From Dactylosporangium vinaceum (GTDB taxonomy: Bacteria; Actinomycetota; Actinomycetes; Mycobacteriales; Micromonosporaceae): a DNA stretch of 64,000 bases. Location of the stretch: assembly GCF_019904175.1 (NCBI RefSeq), contig NZ_CP061913.1, positions 3,100,001-3,164,000 on the forward strand. Direction: 5' to 3'. Positions 17,847-26,362 of the stretch are shown piece by piece. A model generated the notes under the pieces. It did no database searches and had not been told where the DNA came from. It saw only the letters and a list, made by a program, of their open reading frames with translations. Position numbers and translations under genes: made by a program. Positions within the stretch are counted from its first letter, which is position 1. Each line of letters begins with the position of its first letter.

Positions 17847-18770
17847 TCAGGGTTGGGCGTTCCGCCACAGCACGGGGCAGAACTCCGGGTCCGCGTAGTC
17901 CGGCCGGCCGTCGGGAGTGCGGCGCACGAGGACGTCGTGGTTGTACTGCACCACGTCACCGGTGGACAGGCGGTAGGCGCGGTACTCGTTCGCGCCCGGC
18001 TGGAGGTGGAATGAGATCGCCCGGCGGGGGCGGGCGCTCACGTTGGGTCCGCTGCCGTGGTAGGTCCGGCAGTGGTGGAAGCTCATGTGTCCCTTGGGGA
18101 TGACCATGGGGACCTTGCGGACCTCGACGCCGTTGTGCGCGGCGTTGCGGGTGAGCATCGCCTCGAGGTCGTCGTTGTCGCGGTCGGCGAAGTGCCGTGT
18201 CGTCGAGTCGTCGGCGCCGATCTCCGACCAGCGGTGGCTGCCCTCGACCATGGTGATGGTGCCCATGTCGACGCCGCAGTCGTGGAACGGGATGAACGCG
18301 GTGAGCATGTCGTCGGACGTGCACGACTGCCAGTAGTGCCGGTCGAAGTGCCACGGCACGACGTTGGAGGGCTCGCCGGCGATCGGCGGCTTGTAGATGA
18401 GCGTCGACTGGAACACCCGGATCTCCTCGGCCCGCGCGAGGCGGGCCGCGACCGCGCCGACGATCGGCTTGCGCAGGATGCGGGCGATGTCGTCGCTCTC
18501 GTAGTGGATGTAGTCGTGGTGACGCTGGACCGGCCCGTCCTCGGGCTTCCAGTACGCCAGCCGCGCCGGGCGGGCCGGCAGCTCCCGCGAGCGCTCACCG
18601 GCGTAGAACCGCTCGCTGGCCGCGACGAGCTCGTCCACCTCGGCGTCGGTGAACAGCTTGCGGGTCAGGTAGTAGCCGGTGCGCTCGTACTCCGCGACCT
18701 CCTCGCCGGTCGGCAGGAGCTCGAGCTCCTCGTCCGACAGCACGAAACCGGGCGTGATCGAGGTGGTCAC
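17847..18770 (-). CDS. Phytanoyl-CoA dioxygenase (PhyH) family Fe(II)/2-oxoglutarate oxygenase (307 aa)
   Basis: Double-stranded beta-helix oxygenase. The iron triad is visible as H-x-D in [11 protein letters not shown] (about His141, Asp143) and a distal His in RTYHGSGPN (about His238), with an Arg about 12 residues later (RPRRAISFH) to bind 2-oxoglutarate. [27 protein letters not shown] is typical of the family. Expected reaction: hydroxylation, desaturation or related oxidation of a pathway intermediate. The GTG start overlaps the HmaS stop (GTGA) and is preceded by AAGGGA. Confidence 0.87.
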   Translation of the reverse strand: MTTSITPGFVLSDEELELLPTGEEVAEYERTGYYLTRKLFTDAEVDELVAASERFYAGERSRELPARPARLAYWKPEDGPVQRHHDYIHYESDDIARILRKPIVGAVAARLARAEEIRVFQSTLIYKPPIAGEPSNVVPWHFDRHYWQSCTSDDMLTAFIPFHDCGVDMGTITMVEGSHRWSEIGADDSTTRHFADRDNDDLEAMLTRNAAHNGVEVRKVPMVIPKGHMSFHHCRTYHGSGPNVSARPRRAISFHLQPGANEYRAYRLSTGDVVQYNHDVLVRRTPDGRPDYADPEFCPVLWRNAQP

Positions 18771-19870
18771 AGGACTGTCCCTTCGGAGTGGGTGATGTCG
18801 CGGACGGCGGCCAGCTCGCGCTCCTTCGCCGCGTACAGCGCCGGGATGTTGCTGGTGCCGAACGTCCGCGCGCCGTGGCGGTCGATGAGCTCGTTGAAGT
18901 ACGTCCGCCGGATGTGCGTCGACTTCGCGAAGATCTGGTACATCTGGCCCCAGTGGTCGCGGTCGACGAGGATGCCCAGCGGGCGCAGGTCGTCGATCGG
19001 CACGTCGGTCTCGCCGAGGCGGCCGGCGAGCATGTCGTAGTAGCTGCCCGGGGTCTGCGCGAACTCGACGCCGCGCTCGCCGAGCGTGCGCACCGCGGCC
19101 ACGATGTCGTGGGTGCTGAAGGCGATGTGCTGCACGCCGGCGCCCTCGTGCCAGGCCAGGAAGTCGTCGATCTGGCCGGCCCGGCGGCTGATGTCCGGCT
19201 GGATCAGCGTGAACGTGACCCCGCCGGACGGGCTCTGCACGACCTTTGACTGCATGCCCTGCTCGCCGACCTCGATGTACTCCTGGAAGATCATCGTGAA
19301 GCCGAAGACGCGCTCGTAGTAGGCGACTGTCGCGTCGAGCTCGCCCGCCGGCAGGCACACGGCCGCGTGGTCGATCTGGTGCAGCAGGCCGCCGCCCGCC
19401 TCGAGCTGTGACACGTCGCCCGGCATCGCGATCAGCCCGGGCAGGAAGCTCGGGTCCGTCCGGTCGCGCTGGATGAGCCGGTGTGTCACGTCGCCGAAGC
19501 CGGAGACCTCGGCGAAGACGACGGTGGAGTGGCCGTAGGTGACGGTCTGCGGGGGCGACACGGGCGTCGCGCCGGCCGCGACCGCCTCGGCGAAGGCCGC
19601 CGCGGCGTCGGTGCAGCCGAACGCGACGACCGCGACGCCGTCGCCGTGCTGGGCCACGTACCGGCTGGCCCGGTGGCCGCCGGAGAGCCCGGAGGTGAGC
19701 AGGACCCGCACGTCGCGCTGCCCGAGCAGCACGCTGCGCTGGCCGGCCAGGCCGGTTTCCGGGCCGCCCTGCCCGTAGACGCGGAAGCCGTACTGCGCGC
19801 AGAGCTGATCCGCGGCCATCCGCGCGTCGCCCACATACAGCTCGATGTGGTCGGTGTCAGTGATGTCCAT
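18767..19870 (-). CDS. hmaS: 4-Hydroxymandelate synthase (367 aa)
   Basis: Vicinal-oxygen-chelate protein of the HPPD/HmaS family. The iron ligands are visible as QIDHAAVC (about His168), GVQHIAFST (about His248) and the Glu in FNELIDRHG (about Glu327). The C-terminal segment STHIRRTYFNELIDRHGART and the middle region EYIEVGEQGMQS are much closer to glycopeptide-cluster HmaS than to catabolic HPPD, from memory of those sequences. It converts 4-hydroxyphenylpyruvate and O2 to 4-hydroxymandelate and CO2. Products feed Hmo and HpgT. ATG with AAAGGGA upstream. The distinction from HPPD is good but should be tested by alignment. Confidence 0.85.
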   Translation of the reverse strand: MDITDTDHIELYVGDARMAADQLCAQYGFRVYGQGGPETGLAGQRSVLLGQRDVRVLLTSGLSGGHRASRYVAQHGDGVAVVAFGCTDAAAAFAEAVAAGATPVSPPQTVTYGHSTVVFAEVSGFGDVTHRLIQRDRTDPSFLPGLIAMPGDVSQLEAGGGLLHQIDHAAVCLPAGELDATVAYYERVFGFTMIFQEYIEVGEQGMQSKVVQSPSGGVTFTLIQPDISRRAGQIDDFLAWHEGAGVQHIAFSTHDIVAAVRTLGERGVEFAQTPGSYYDMLAGRLGETDVPIDDLRPLGILVDRDHWGQMYQIFAKSTHIRRTYFNELIDRHGARTFGTSNIPALYAAKERELAAVRDITHSEGTVL

Positions 19871-19903
19871 GTGCCGTCCCTTTCGGGTTCTGTTTCGGGC
19901 GGG

Positions 19904-21154
19904 TCAGCCGGCCTTGATCCACTCGGAGCTCGGCGGTCCGAAGACGAGACTGACGTTGTGCCCGCCGAAGCCGAAGGAGTTGGACAGCGCGTGGGTCACC
20001 GGCGCGGTGCGGGGTGTGCGCAGGTGGTCCAGGTCGCAGGCCGGATCGGGGTCGTCGAGATTGTGCGTCGGCGGCAGCACACCGCGGCGCAGGGCCTCCA
20101 CCGTCACCGCCACCTCGGCCACCCCCGAGGCGCCGAGCATGTGCCCGGTGACGCCCTTGGTGGAGCTGACCGGCGGGGTGTCCGGGCCGAACACGGCGCG
20201 GATCGCGAGGGACTCGGCGACGTCGCCGAGCTTCGTCGAGGTGCCGTGCGCGTTGACGTACCCGATGTCGGCGGGGGCGAGCCCGGCGTTCGCGACCGCG
20301 CGCCGCATGCACTCGGCGGCGGCGGTGCCGTCGGGGCGCGGCGTCGTGGGGTGGTGCGCGTCGTTCGTCGCGCCCCACCCGAGCAGGTCGGCGTAGCGGG
20401 CGGCCCGGCGGGCGTCGGCGTGCTCGGGCCGCTCCAGGATGACGACCCCGGCGCCCTCGCCGAGCACCAGGCCGTTGCGGCGCCTGTCGAACGGGCGGCT
20501 CGCCTGGGTCGGGTCGCTCCAGCCGCGGGCCAGCGCCCGGGCGTTGCCGAACGTGTCGGCCATCGTCGGGAACAGCGGGGCCTCGCTGCAACCGCAGACC
20601 ACGACGTCGGCCTCGTCGGCCCGCAGCAGCCGCAGCCCCTCGCCGATGGACTGGGCGCCGGCCGCGCACGCGGTGCCGACGGTGGAGCTGAAGCCCCTGA
20701 GGCCGTACTTCATCGCGACCCGGGCCGCGCCCATGTTCGGCAGCATCCCCGGCAGCAGGTACGGGCTGACCCCGGCCCGGCCGCGCCGCTCCCGCTGCAC
20801 CGCCTGCGCGTCGAGCGTGGCCATGCCGCCGGTGCCGGAGATGATGACGGCCACCCGGTAGGGGTCGACGTCGCGACCGGCCACGACTCCGGCGTCGGCG
20901 AGGGCGGCCTCGGCGGCGGCCAGGGCCATCACGATGTACCTGTCGACGAGCCGGGCGTCCGGCCCGGGCAGCACCGACAGCGGGTCGATGGCCGGCCCGA
21001 ACGAGGCGACCTCCAGGCTCCCCTCGAGGGGATGCCCGGCGGGCGGGCTGGACAGCCCCGAACGCCCTTCGCACATCGCCTCGAAGACCTGGGCGGCGGT
21101 ACTGCCCACGGACGTCACGAGCCCGATACCGGTAACTGCCGCAAACCCGCTCAT
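19904..21154 (-). CDS. FabF-type ketosynthase (KS), catalytically complete (416 aa)
   Basis: Beta-ketoacyl-ACP synthase II fold with the full active site: Cys in STVGTACAAG (about 163), His in NAHGTST (about 303), Lys-x4-His in STKGVTGHMLG (His about 338) and the C-terminal SNSFGFGGHN. It should carry out decarboxylative Claisen condensation on an ACP. I chose the ATG at 21154, which overlaps the stop of the half-KS gene upstream (ATGA); the longer open frame is shadow. No ketoreductase or dehydratase gene is in the cluster, so the chain would stay unreduced unless fatty-acid synthase enzymes act in trans. Confidence 0.9.
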   Translation of the reverse strand: MSGFAAVTGIGLVTSVGSTAAQVFEAMCEGRSGLSSPPAGHPLEGSLEVASFGPAIDPLSVLPGPDARLVDRYIVMALAAAEAALADAGVVAGRDVDPYRVAVIISGTGGMATLDAQAVQRERRGRAGVSPYLLPGMLPNMGAARVAMKYGLRGFSSTVGTACAAGAQSIGEGLRLLRADEADVVVCGCSEAPLFPTMADTFGNARALARGWSDPTQASRPFDRRRNGLVLGEGAGVVILERPEHADARRAARYADLLGWGATNDAHHPTTPRPDGTAAAECMRRAVANAGLAPADIGYVNAHGTSTKLGDVAESLAIRAVFGPDTPPVSSTKGVTGHMLGASGVAEVAVTVEALRRGVLPPTHNLDDPDPACDLDHLRTPRTAPVTHALSNSFGFGGHNVSLVFGPPSSEWIKAG

Positions 21155-21606
21155 GAATTTCCTCGTTCTGTGTAAAGGGTTGCGGTGGCCGGCTCGGCGT
21201 TGAGGTCGATGAGCAGCACCCGGCGGGCGTCGCCGTCGGCGAGGAGGCCGCGGGCGGTGCCGAGCCCGGTGGCGGCGTCGCAGACGCAGCTGACCGGGCC
21301 GTGCAGCCCCCACTTGGCGGCGATGTGGCCGAGGACCGCGTTGGGCACCGACTGGAAGAAGAACAGCGGCCCGACCCGGCCGCCCGTGTCGACGGCCTTC
21401 GCGACGTGGGCGGCGCTGTCGACGTCGCCGAGGTCGCTCACGAGCACCAGCGCGGTCTCGGCGTCCGGGGTGGGCGCCTGCTCGAGGCAGCGGGCGGCGA
21501 CGGCGGCGACGAGCGGGTTGAAGTCCGAGTGCACGAACCCGGCCAGCTTCGGCGGCTCGGTGTCCGCGGACCACTCGGCCCGGGCCAGCGTCGCTAACTC
21601 GCTCAT
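21151..21606 (-). CDS. Truncated ketosynthase-fold protein without active-site Cys (151 aa)
   Basis: Corresponds to the N-terminal half of a thiolase-fold ketosynthase (like the ketoacyl-synt_2 domains of chain-length-factor-like proteins): QSVPNAVLGHIAAKWGLHGPVSCV aligns with the strand-helix before the nucleophile. The nucleophile elbow reads VCDAATGLG in place of V-D-T-A-C-S-S, so the Cys position is Ala. The whole C-terminal half with the His residues is absent, but the gene has an intact frame, its own ATG and stop-start overlaps with both flanking ketosynthases, so it appears to be a maintained gene rather than debris. Possible scaffold or dimerisation subunit. Confidence 0.72.
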   Translation of the reverse strand: MSELATLARAEWSADTEPPKLAGFVHSDFNPLVAAVAARCLEQAPTPDAETALVLVSDLGDVDSAAHVAKAVDTGGRVGPLFFFQSVPNAVLGHIAAKWGLHGPVSCVCDAATGLGTARGLLADGDARRVLLIDLNAEPATATLYTERGNS

Positions 21607-22751
21607 GACACTGCGCCCAGGAGCAGTGCGGTGTTGGAGCCGCCGAAGGCGGCGTTGAGGCTGAGCACGTACTGCGGGAACGCCGGCCGGCGCTCGCCCA
21701 GGACCAGGTCGAGCGCGCAGGCGGGGTCGGGCTCCAGGTAGCCGGCGTTCACGGGTAGCCGGCCGCCGCGCAAGGCGTGCAGGGCGACCGCGAGCTCGAG
21801 GATGCCGGAGGCTTCGAGGGCCTGGCCGTGCAGCGCCTTGGTCGACGAGACCGGGACGGTCGCCGCGTGCTCGCCGAAGGCGGTCCGCAGCGCCAGGGTC
21901 TCGGCGGCGTCGCTCTGGGCGGTGCCGGAGCCGTGGGCGTTGACGTAGCCGACGTCGGCCGGGCCGATGCCACCCCGGCGCAGGGCGTCGGCGACGGCGC
22001 GGGCCAGGCCGCGGCCCTCGGGGTGGGGCTGGCAGGGGTGGTGGGCGTCGCCGGCGCGGCCCCAGCCGGCCAGCCGGGCGAGCGGCTCGACCCCGCGTTC
22101 GGCGGCCGCGGCCGTGGACTCGAGGACTACCGCACCGGCGCCGTCGCCCAGCAGCAGGCCGCGGCGGTGTGCGCTGAACGGGCGGACCTGCCCGTCGGCG
22201 GCCAGGGCCCGGCCGGCGTCGAACAGGGCGAACTGGTCGGGCTCGACGAGGTACCCCCCGGCGACGACGATCCGGCCGGCCTCCCCGCGGGCGATGGCCC
22301 CGGCCGCGTCGGCGATCGCCGTGCTGGCGGCGACGCAGGCCGAGGTGTAGGCGCGCGGGGTGTGGAGCCGGGAGAGCCCGGTGTGCTCGGCGAGGTCGGC
22401 CGCGAATGCCGAGCCGCCGTGGCGGGGCCGGTCCGCGGCGCTCGCGCGGGCCAGCCGGGGATCGCCGTGGACCGCGAGGAACAGCGGCGACCCGGCCCGG
22501 TCGGCGGTGCCGAGCTTGGCCTCGTCGCACGCCTCGTCGACGAGCCACCACAGCTCGTCGTCGAGGTCCGGCGAGCCGGGCAGCGTCGCGGCGACGCCGA
22601 CCCGGCGGCCGCTCACGTCGAACCGGGTGACGGGCGCGAACGCCGGTCGGCCGGCGTCCAGGCCGGCGGCGAGCGCGCCCGGGCCCCGGCCGAACGCGCT
22701 GAGCACGGCCAGGCCGGTGATCAGCACGTCCGTCTTGCCTACCCTGGTCAT
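21603..22751 (-). CDS. FabF-like ketosynthase (382 aa), shorter N-terminus
   Basis: Second KS of the cluster with a complete set of residues: AYTSACVAAST (Cys about 139), NAHGSGT (His about 273), STKALHGQALEASG (His about 308) and LNAAFGGSN. It is about 30 residues shorter than FabF and diverges strongly from the KS at 19.9 kb, especially in residues 45-130, so the two are not recent duplicates. Both keep the Cys, so this is not a classical KS-alpha/CLF pair; the Cys-less subunit is the small protein between them. ATG lies 4 bases after the ACP stop. Specificity unknown. Confidence 0.87.
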   Translation of the reverse strand: MTRVGKTDVLITGLAVLSAFGRGPGALAAGLDAGRPAFAPVTRFDVSGRRVGVAATLPGSPDLDDELWWLVDEACDEAKLGTADRAGSPLFLAVHGDPRLARASAADRPRHGGSAFAADLAEHTGLSRLHTPRAYTSACVAASTAIADAAGAIARGEAGRIVVAGGYLVEPDQFALFDAGRALAADGQVRPFSAHRRGLLLGDGAGAVVLESTAAAAERGVEPLARLAGWGRAGDAHHPCQPHPEGRGLARAVADALRRGGIGPADVGYVNAHGSGTAQSDAAETLALRTAFGEHAATVPVSSTKALHGQALEASGILELAVALHALRGGRLPVNAGYLEPDPACALDLVLGERRPAFPQYVLSLNAAFGGSNTALLLGAVS

Positions 22752-22755
22752 CAGC

Positions 22756-22998
22756 TCACCGGGTGCCGGTCTCGACCGGTAACTCGGACAGGACCGCGAC
22801 GGCACCGTCGACGGTGGACATGCGGGCGAGGTCCTCGTCGGAGAGGTCCAGCGCGGTGCCGTAGTGCTGCTCGAGCTGATGGATCAGCCAGGCCAGCTCC
22901 AGGGAGTCGATCCCCTCGGCCACGTCCTGCGGCCGCCGGTCACCGTAGGTGGCCAGCATCGCGAGGATCTCGTCCCGGCTCGGTGCTGCGTGCGTCAC
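22756..22998 (-). CDS. Acyl carrier protein (80 aa)
   Basis: Short ACP with the phosphopantetheine site in EGIDSLELAWLIHQLEQHYG (D-S-L intact). Helix 3 region DLSDEDLARMSTVDGAVAVL is normal. It sits between a second ACP gene (1 base apart) and the ketosynthase, so it is probably used by the KS pair. The two adjacent ACPs differ strongly in sequence and so probably carry different acyl groups or meet different partners. Confidence 0.85.
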   Translation of the reverse strand: MTHAAPSRDEILAMLATYGDRRPQDVAEGIDSLELAWLIHQLEQHYGTALDLSDEDLARMSTVDGAVAVLSELPVETGTR

Positions 22999-22999
22999 G

Positions 23000-23278
23000 T
23001 CAGCTGCCCGCGGTCGCCGCGGCGGCCCGGCGCTCGGAGACGGCGCCGATGAACTCGCCGACCGTCATGCCCGCGAGCTTCTCGGCCTCGTCGTCGTCGA
23101 AGCGCACCCCGAAACGGTCCTCGACCCGGACCGCGAGCTCCGCGAGGGACAGCGACTCGAGGTCGGCGCCGGCCGGGCCGAGCGCGGTGTCATCGTCGAT
23201 GTCGTCGGTGCTGTAGTTCATCTCGGTCAGCGAGTCCATTAAGAACTGCTTGATCTCGCCGTACGTCTCGTCGCTCAT
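23000..23278 (-). CDS. Acyl carrier protein (92 aa)
   Basis: ACP with attachment region GADLESLSLAELAVRVEDRFG. The Ser in D-L-E-S-L is the expected phosphopantetheine site, with Glu in place of the usual Asp before it. Very acidic, as usual (DDIDDDTALG, FDDDEAEKL). Its start overlaps the stop of the adenylating enzyme upstream (4 bases), which suggests that the enzyme loads this carrier. Confidence 0.85.
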   Translation of the reverse strand: MSDETYGEIKQFLMDSLTEMNYSTDDIDDDTALGPAGADLESLSLAELAVRVEDRFGVRFDDDEAEKLAGMTVGEFIGAVSERRAAAATAGS

Positions 23279-24690
23279 ACTTCGGGGTTTCCTTCCTTCA
23301 CTGACGCCGCAACCAGCAGGGCGCGGTCGCGGACGAGCTTGCCGGTGGCCGTGCGGGGCAGCTGCTCGACGACCTTCAGCACGCGGGGGCGCTTGAACGC
23401 GGCCAGCCGGGTGGCCAGCTCGGCCTGCACCTGCTCGGCCGTGGTGTCGTCGCGCAGCATCACGTACGCCTCGATGGCGCGGTCGTACGTGACGACGGCC
23501 GAGGTGACGCCGGGCAGGGCGGCGAGGGTGTGCTCGACCTCGGTGAGGTCCACCTTCAGCCCGCCGACGGAGACCTGGGAGTCGTTGCGGCCCTGGATGC
23601 GCAGCCGGCCGGTGCCGGGCTCAACGGTCCCGGCGTCGCGGGTGTGCAGCCAGCCGTCCGCCCAGCGGGTCGGGTCCGACAGACCCAGGTACGGCGACTC
23701 GGCCAGCGACACCAGCAGCTCGCCGCCCTCTTCGCGGACCCGCAGGCCGGGCGCGGGGGTGAGGGCCGGGCGGTGCTCGCCGAAGAGGTCGGTGGCGATG
23801 ACGCCGACCTCGGTCATCCCGTACATGTTGCCGAGGCGGACGCCGAAGCGGTCGGTGAAGGTCTCGTGCACGGCCGCGCGGACCAGCTCACCGCCGGTGG
23901 TCATGCCGGTCAGCTGCGGCAGCGGGGGCGGCTTGGGCCCGGACGACAGCAGCTCGATGTGGAACGGCACGCCCAGCAGGGTGGTGGGCTCGGGTCCGGC
24001 GGCGACGGCGGCCAGGATGCCGTCCGCGGTCATCCGGGCCGGAACGATCACCTGGGCGCCCGCGTGCAGGCCGTAGAGGAGGCCGCCGACCAGCCCGAGG
24101 ACGTGCACCATCGAGGCGAGGCAGACGATGCGCTCGCCCGGCTGCGGTACCCCGGCCCCGATCGCGGCGTAGCGCTCGAGCTCCTCGACCAGGTTGGCCG
24201 CGGTGCGCGCGATGACCTTCGACGGTCCGGTGGAGCCGGAGCTGAGCTGGACCAGGGCGTGCGCCGAGTCGGCCCGGCGCCCGGGGTAGGTGGCGACGCG
24301 CTCCTCGACGTCCTGGAATCCGCGCAGCGGGCCGCCGGTGGCGTGCTTGGCCGACACGACCGCCTGCGGGGCCAGCCGCTGCAGGGCGGCGTCGATCTCG
24401 AACGGGGTGAGCCGGTGGTCGAGCAGCGCGGCCCGGGCGCCGAGGCGCCAGCAGGCCAGGAGGTTCACGACGAACGCGAGCGACGGGGCCAGGCAGATCG
24501 CCACGGAGTCGCCGGGGCCGCCGCGCCCGATGCCGGCCGCGGCCAGGACGGCCTGGCGCTGCTCGACGAGGCGGCGCAGCTGCGCACGGGTGACCGGGGC
24601 GGCGAAGACCAGGGCCGGGGCGTCGCGCCCGGGTCCGCCGGCCAGCAGCACGTCATCGACCCAGCTCGGGTCGAGGGCCGGTGCGGTCAC
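23275..24690 (-). CDS. Acyl-adenylating enzyme, ANL superfamily (471 aa)
   Basis: AMP-forming ligase, first gene of the leftward operon. Motifs: A3 QLSSGSTGPSKVI, A5 NMYGMTEVGV, A7 GWLHTRDAG, the A8 hinge GRNDSQVSVGGLKVDLTEVE, and the A10 Lys in PRTATGKLVRD. It is short for the superfamily, with a compact N-terminal region. GTG 24690 was chosen because the upstream extension to 24897 has no coding character; it lacks an ideal ribosome binding site (AGGAAAG is about 15 bases away), so the start is uncertain. Likely role: load a fatty or aryl acid on the ACP encoded immediately downstream, as a free-standing starter module. It is unlike the other ligase at 13.4-15.1 kb. Confidence 0.82.
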   Translation of the reverse strand: MTAPALDPSWVDDVLLAGGPGRDAPALVFAAPVTRAQLRRLVEQRQAVLAAAGIGRGGPGDSVAICLAPSLAFVVNLLACWRLGARAALLDHRLTPFEIDAALQRLAPQAVVSAKHATGGPLRGFQDVEERVATYPGRRADSAHALVQLSSGSTGPSKVIARTAANLVEELERYAAIGAGVPQPGERIVCLASMVHVLGLVGGLLYGLHAGAQVIVPARMTADGILAAVAAGPEPTTLLGVPFHIELLSSGPKPPPLPQLTGMTTGGELVRAAVHETFTDRFGVRLGNMYGMTEVGVIATDLFGEHRPALTPAPGLRVREEGGELLVSLAESPYLGLSDPTRWADGWLHTRDAGTVEPGTGRLRIQGRNDSQVSVGGLKVDLTEVEHTLAALPGVTSAVVTYDRAIEAYVMLRDDTTAEQVQAELATRLAAFKRPRVLKVVEQLPRTATGKLVRDRALLVAASVKEGNPEV

Positions 24691-24980
24691 CGTGACACCC
24701 CACTTTCCTGAACGCTGCTCCGGCACGGTGTATCGGCGGCCGGAGGCACCACCATTCGCCGTAGGGCGACGCGGTGCGCCGGGGCCGCGCGGGCACACCC
24801 TGCGCAGGGTCGTATGGCTGAGCGGGCCGGCCGTCATCGGCCGCCTGATCAGCGTGGACACCCCCGTGATGAACACACTGCGAAGAGTCGAGGGCACGCT
24901 GGCGCCATGGGTCCGTCAACGTTGCCGGAACGCAAGTACCCGGGTATGCGAAAGAATTTCGGGCACCTCGACAGGGATAG

Positions 24981-25008
24981 ACCTTACGCAATTGAAGACG
25001 TTTTACAA
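24981..25008 (-). promoter_or_regulatory. Candidate sigma-70-type promoter for the leftward biosynthetic operon
   Basis: On the minus strand TTGTAA (25003-25008), a 16-base spacer, and TAAGGT (24981-24986). The implied leader before the first gene is about 285 bases. Moderate match only. Confidence 0.3.
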
Positions 25009-25318
25009 GAGTGCGTAGCCTGACCATGTGACGGGATGTCCGTTCTGTCACGCGACCTCCACAGAAAACTCGTTTGGATCGTTACGATCGGCATTTCGGC
25101 AACGGCACTGGTCAGGACGGGTGGCGGCCACATGCATTCCCCGCACAATCGGACATTCGCTCCCATGCCCGCCCGGTTCGGGTCGAGCCGAGTTGTTTCA
25201 CCAACAATTGTGGACGACAACGCGCGTTCATGCCGGTGCGGATATACGGCTTGAGCAGGTATCCGTGCGGTGCGGGTACTCGCCGATTGTGGAACTTACA
25301 GTGGCACTCCACGTGTCA

Positions 25319-25349
25319 TTGACAAGCGCCATCGTCACCTTCATACAAT
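25319..25349 (+). promoter_or_regulatory. Candidate promoter of the methyltransferase/exporter operon
   Basis: Perfect TTGACA (25319-25324) and TACAAT (25344-25349) with a 19-base spacer, slightly long. A leader of about 60 bases would follow before the GTG at 25419. Confidence 0.45.
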
Positions 25350-25418
25350 GGCCAAGCTCGCGCCGACTTCGGTTTTCGGGCTCTCTTTCCCGGTACAGTA
25401 ATTCGGAGAATCGCGACT

Positions 25419-26360
25419 GTGAAAGCCGATACCGGTTCCGCATATCCATCCGCGCCCGCCGGCCCGGGGCTCAACGCCGCGGTCGAGCGCTATTACGACA
25501 CCACGCTCGACCTGTACGAGGACCTGTGGGGCGAGCACGTCCACCACGGGTTCTGGGACGCGGGGGAGCGCCCCGGCAGCGATGACGAGCGTCACGCCGC
25601 CACCGACCGCCTGGTGCGCGAGCTCGTGGCGTACGCCCGCATCCCGGCCGGCTCCCGCGTGCTCGACGTCGGCTGCGGCATCGGCGGCCCGGCGCTGTAC
25701 CTGGCCGGCCCGCACGGCTGCACGGTCGAGGGCGTGACCCTCAGTGCCGCCCAGGCCGCCCGGGCCAACGAGAAGGCGGCCGCCGCCGGGCTGGGCGAAC
25801 GGGCGCACTTCCACCAGCGCGACGCGCTCGCCAACGGCTTCCCCGACGCGTCGTTCGACGCGCTGTGGGCCGTGGAGAGCCTCATGCACATCGCCGACCG
25901 CACGGCGTTCTTCGCCGAGGCCATGCGGCTGCTGCGCCCGGGCGGGGTCCTCGCGATCGCCACCTGGTCGGTCCGCGACGGCGAGCTGAGCCCGCAGGAG
26001 CACCGCGTCGTCGACCAGATCCTGCGCCACCAGGTGATGCCGAGCTTCTCGTCGCTGGAGGAGCACGAGCGCCTCGCCGCGGCGGCCGGCTTCACCGAGG
26101 TGTCGTCTGTGGACTGGAGCGCGAACGTGGCCAACTCCTGGGAGCCGACGTTCGCCCAGGTGAAGGAGCTGGACAACGGCCGCGCCATGATGCGCGACCT
26201 GGCCCGCGACCGCGGCGTCGACGTGCTCGGCTTCTTCTACGCCGGGCCGCTGATGCTCAAGGGCTTCAGCACCGGGGCCATGACCTACGGCGCTGTGCGC
26301 GCGGTCAAGCCGCCGGCCGACGCCGCAACCGACTCACCCGTCGAGCCGGCCGGGAGCTGA
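25419..26360 (+). CDS. SAM-dependent methyltransferase, RebM/sterol-C-methyltransferase-like (313 aa)
   Basis: Class I methyltransferase. Motif I is VLDVGCGIGGPALYLA, followed by GVTLSAAQAARANE, DALWAVESLMHI and RLLRPGGVLAI. The N-terminal YYDTTLDLYEDLWGEHVHHGFW is typical of the group containing RebM, tocopherol C-methyltransferases and glycine sarcosine methyltransferases, so O-, N- or C-methylation is possible. GTG start with GGAGA 9 bases upstream. First gene of the rightward operon, 2 bases before an ACP, so it may methylate a carrier-bound or sugar intermediate. Confidence 0.87.
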   Translation: MKADTGSAYPSAPAGPGLNAAVERYYDTTLDLYEDLWGEHVHHGFWDAGERPGSDDERHAATDRLVRELVAYARIPAGSRVLDVGCGIGGPALYLAGPHGCTVEGVTLSAAQAARANEKAAAAGLGERAHFHQRDALANGFPDASFDALWAVESLMHIADRTAFFAEAMRLLRPGGVLAIATWSVRDGELSPQEHRVVDQILRHQVMPSFSSLEEHERLAAAAGFTEVSSVDWSANVANSWEPTFAQVKELDNGRAMMRDLARDRGVDVLGFFYAGPLMLKGFSTGAMTYGAVRAVKPPADAATDSPVEPAGS

Positions 26361-26362
26361 CG

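Larger units (their letters stand above)
24691..25418. other. Divergent intergenic control region of the cluster (728 bases)
   Basis: Separates the leftward 16-gene operon from the rightward methyltransferase operon. Its GC content falls visibly from about 24,930 on, in contrast to the coding DNA. Two candidate promoters are listed separately. The short open frames inside have no ribosome binding sites or family signatures, so I call no gene here. Confidence 0.6.

Noticed and set aside
18767..19870. Homogentisate-type HPPD instead of HmaS
   Set aside because: C-terminal helix and middle motifs resemble HmaS, and Hmo and HpgT genes are in the same cluster; no homogentisate dioxygenase is present.
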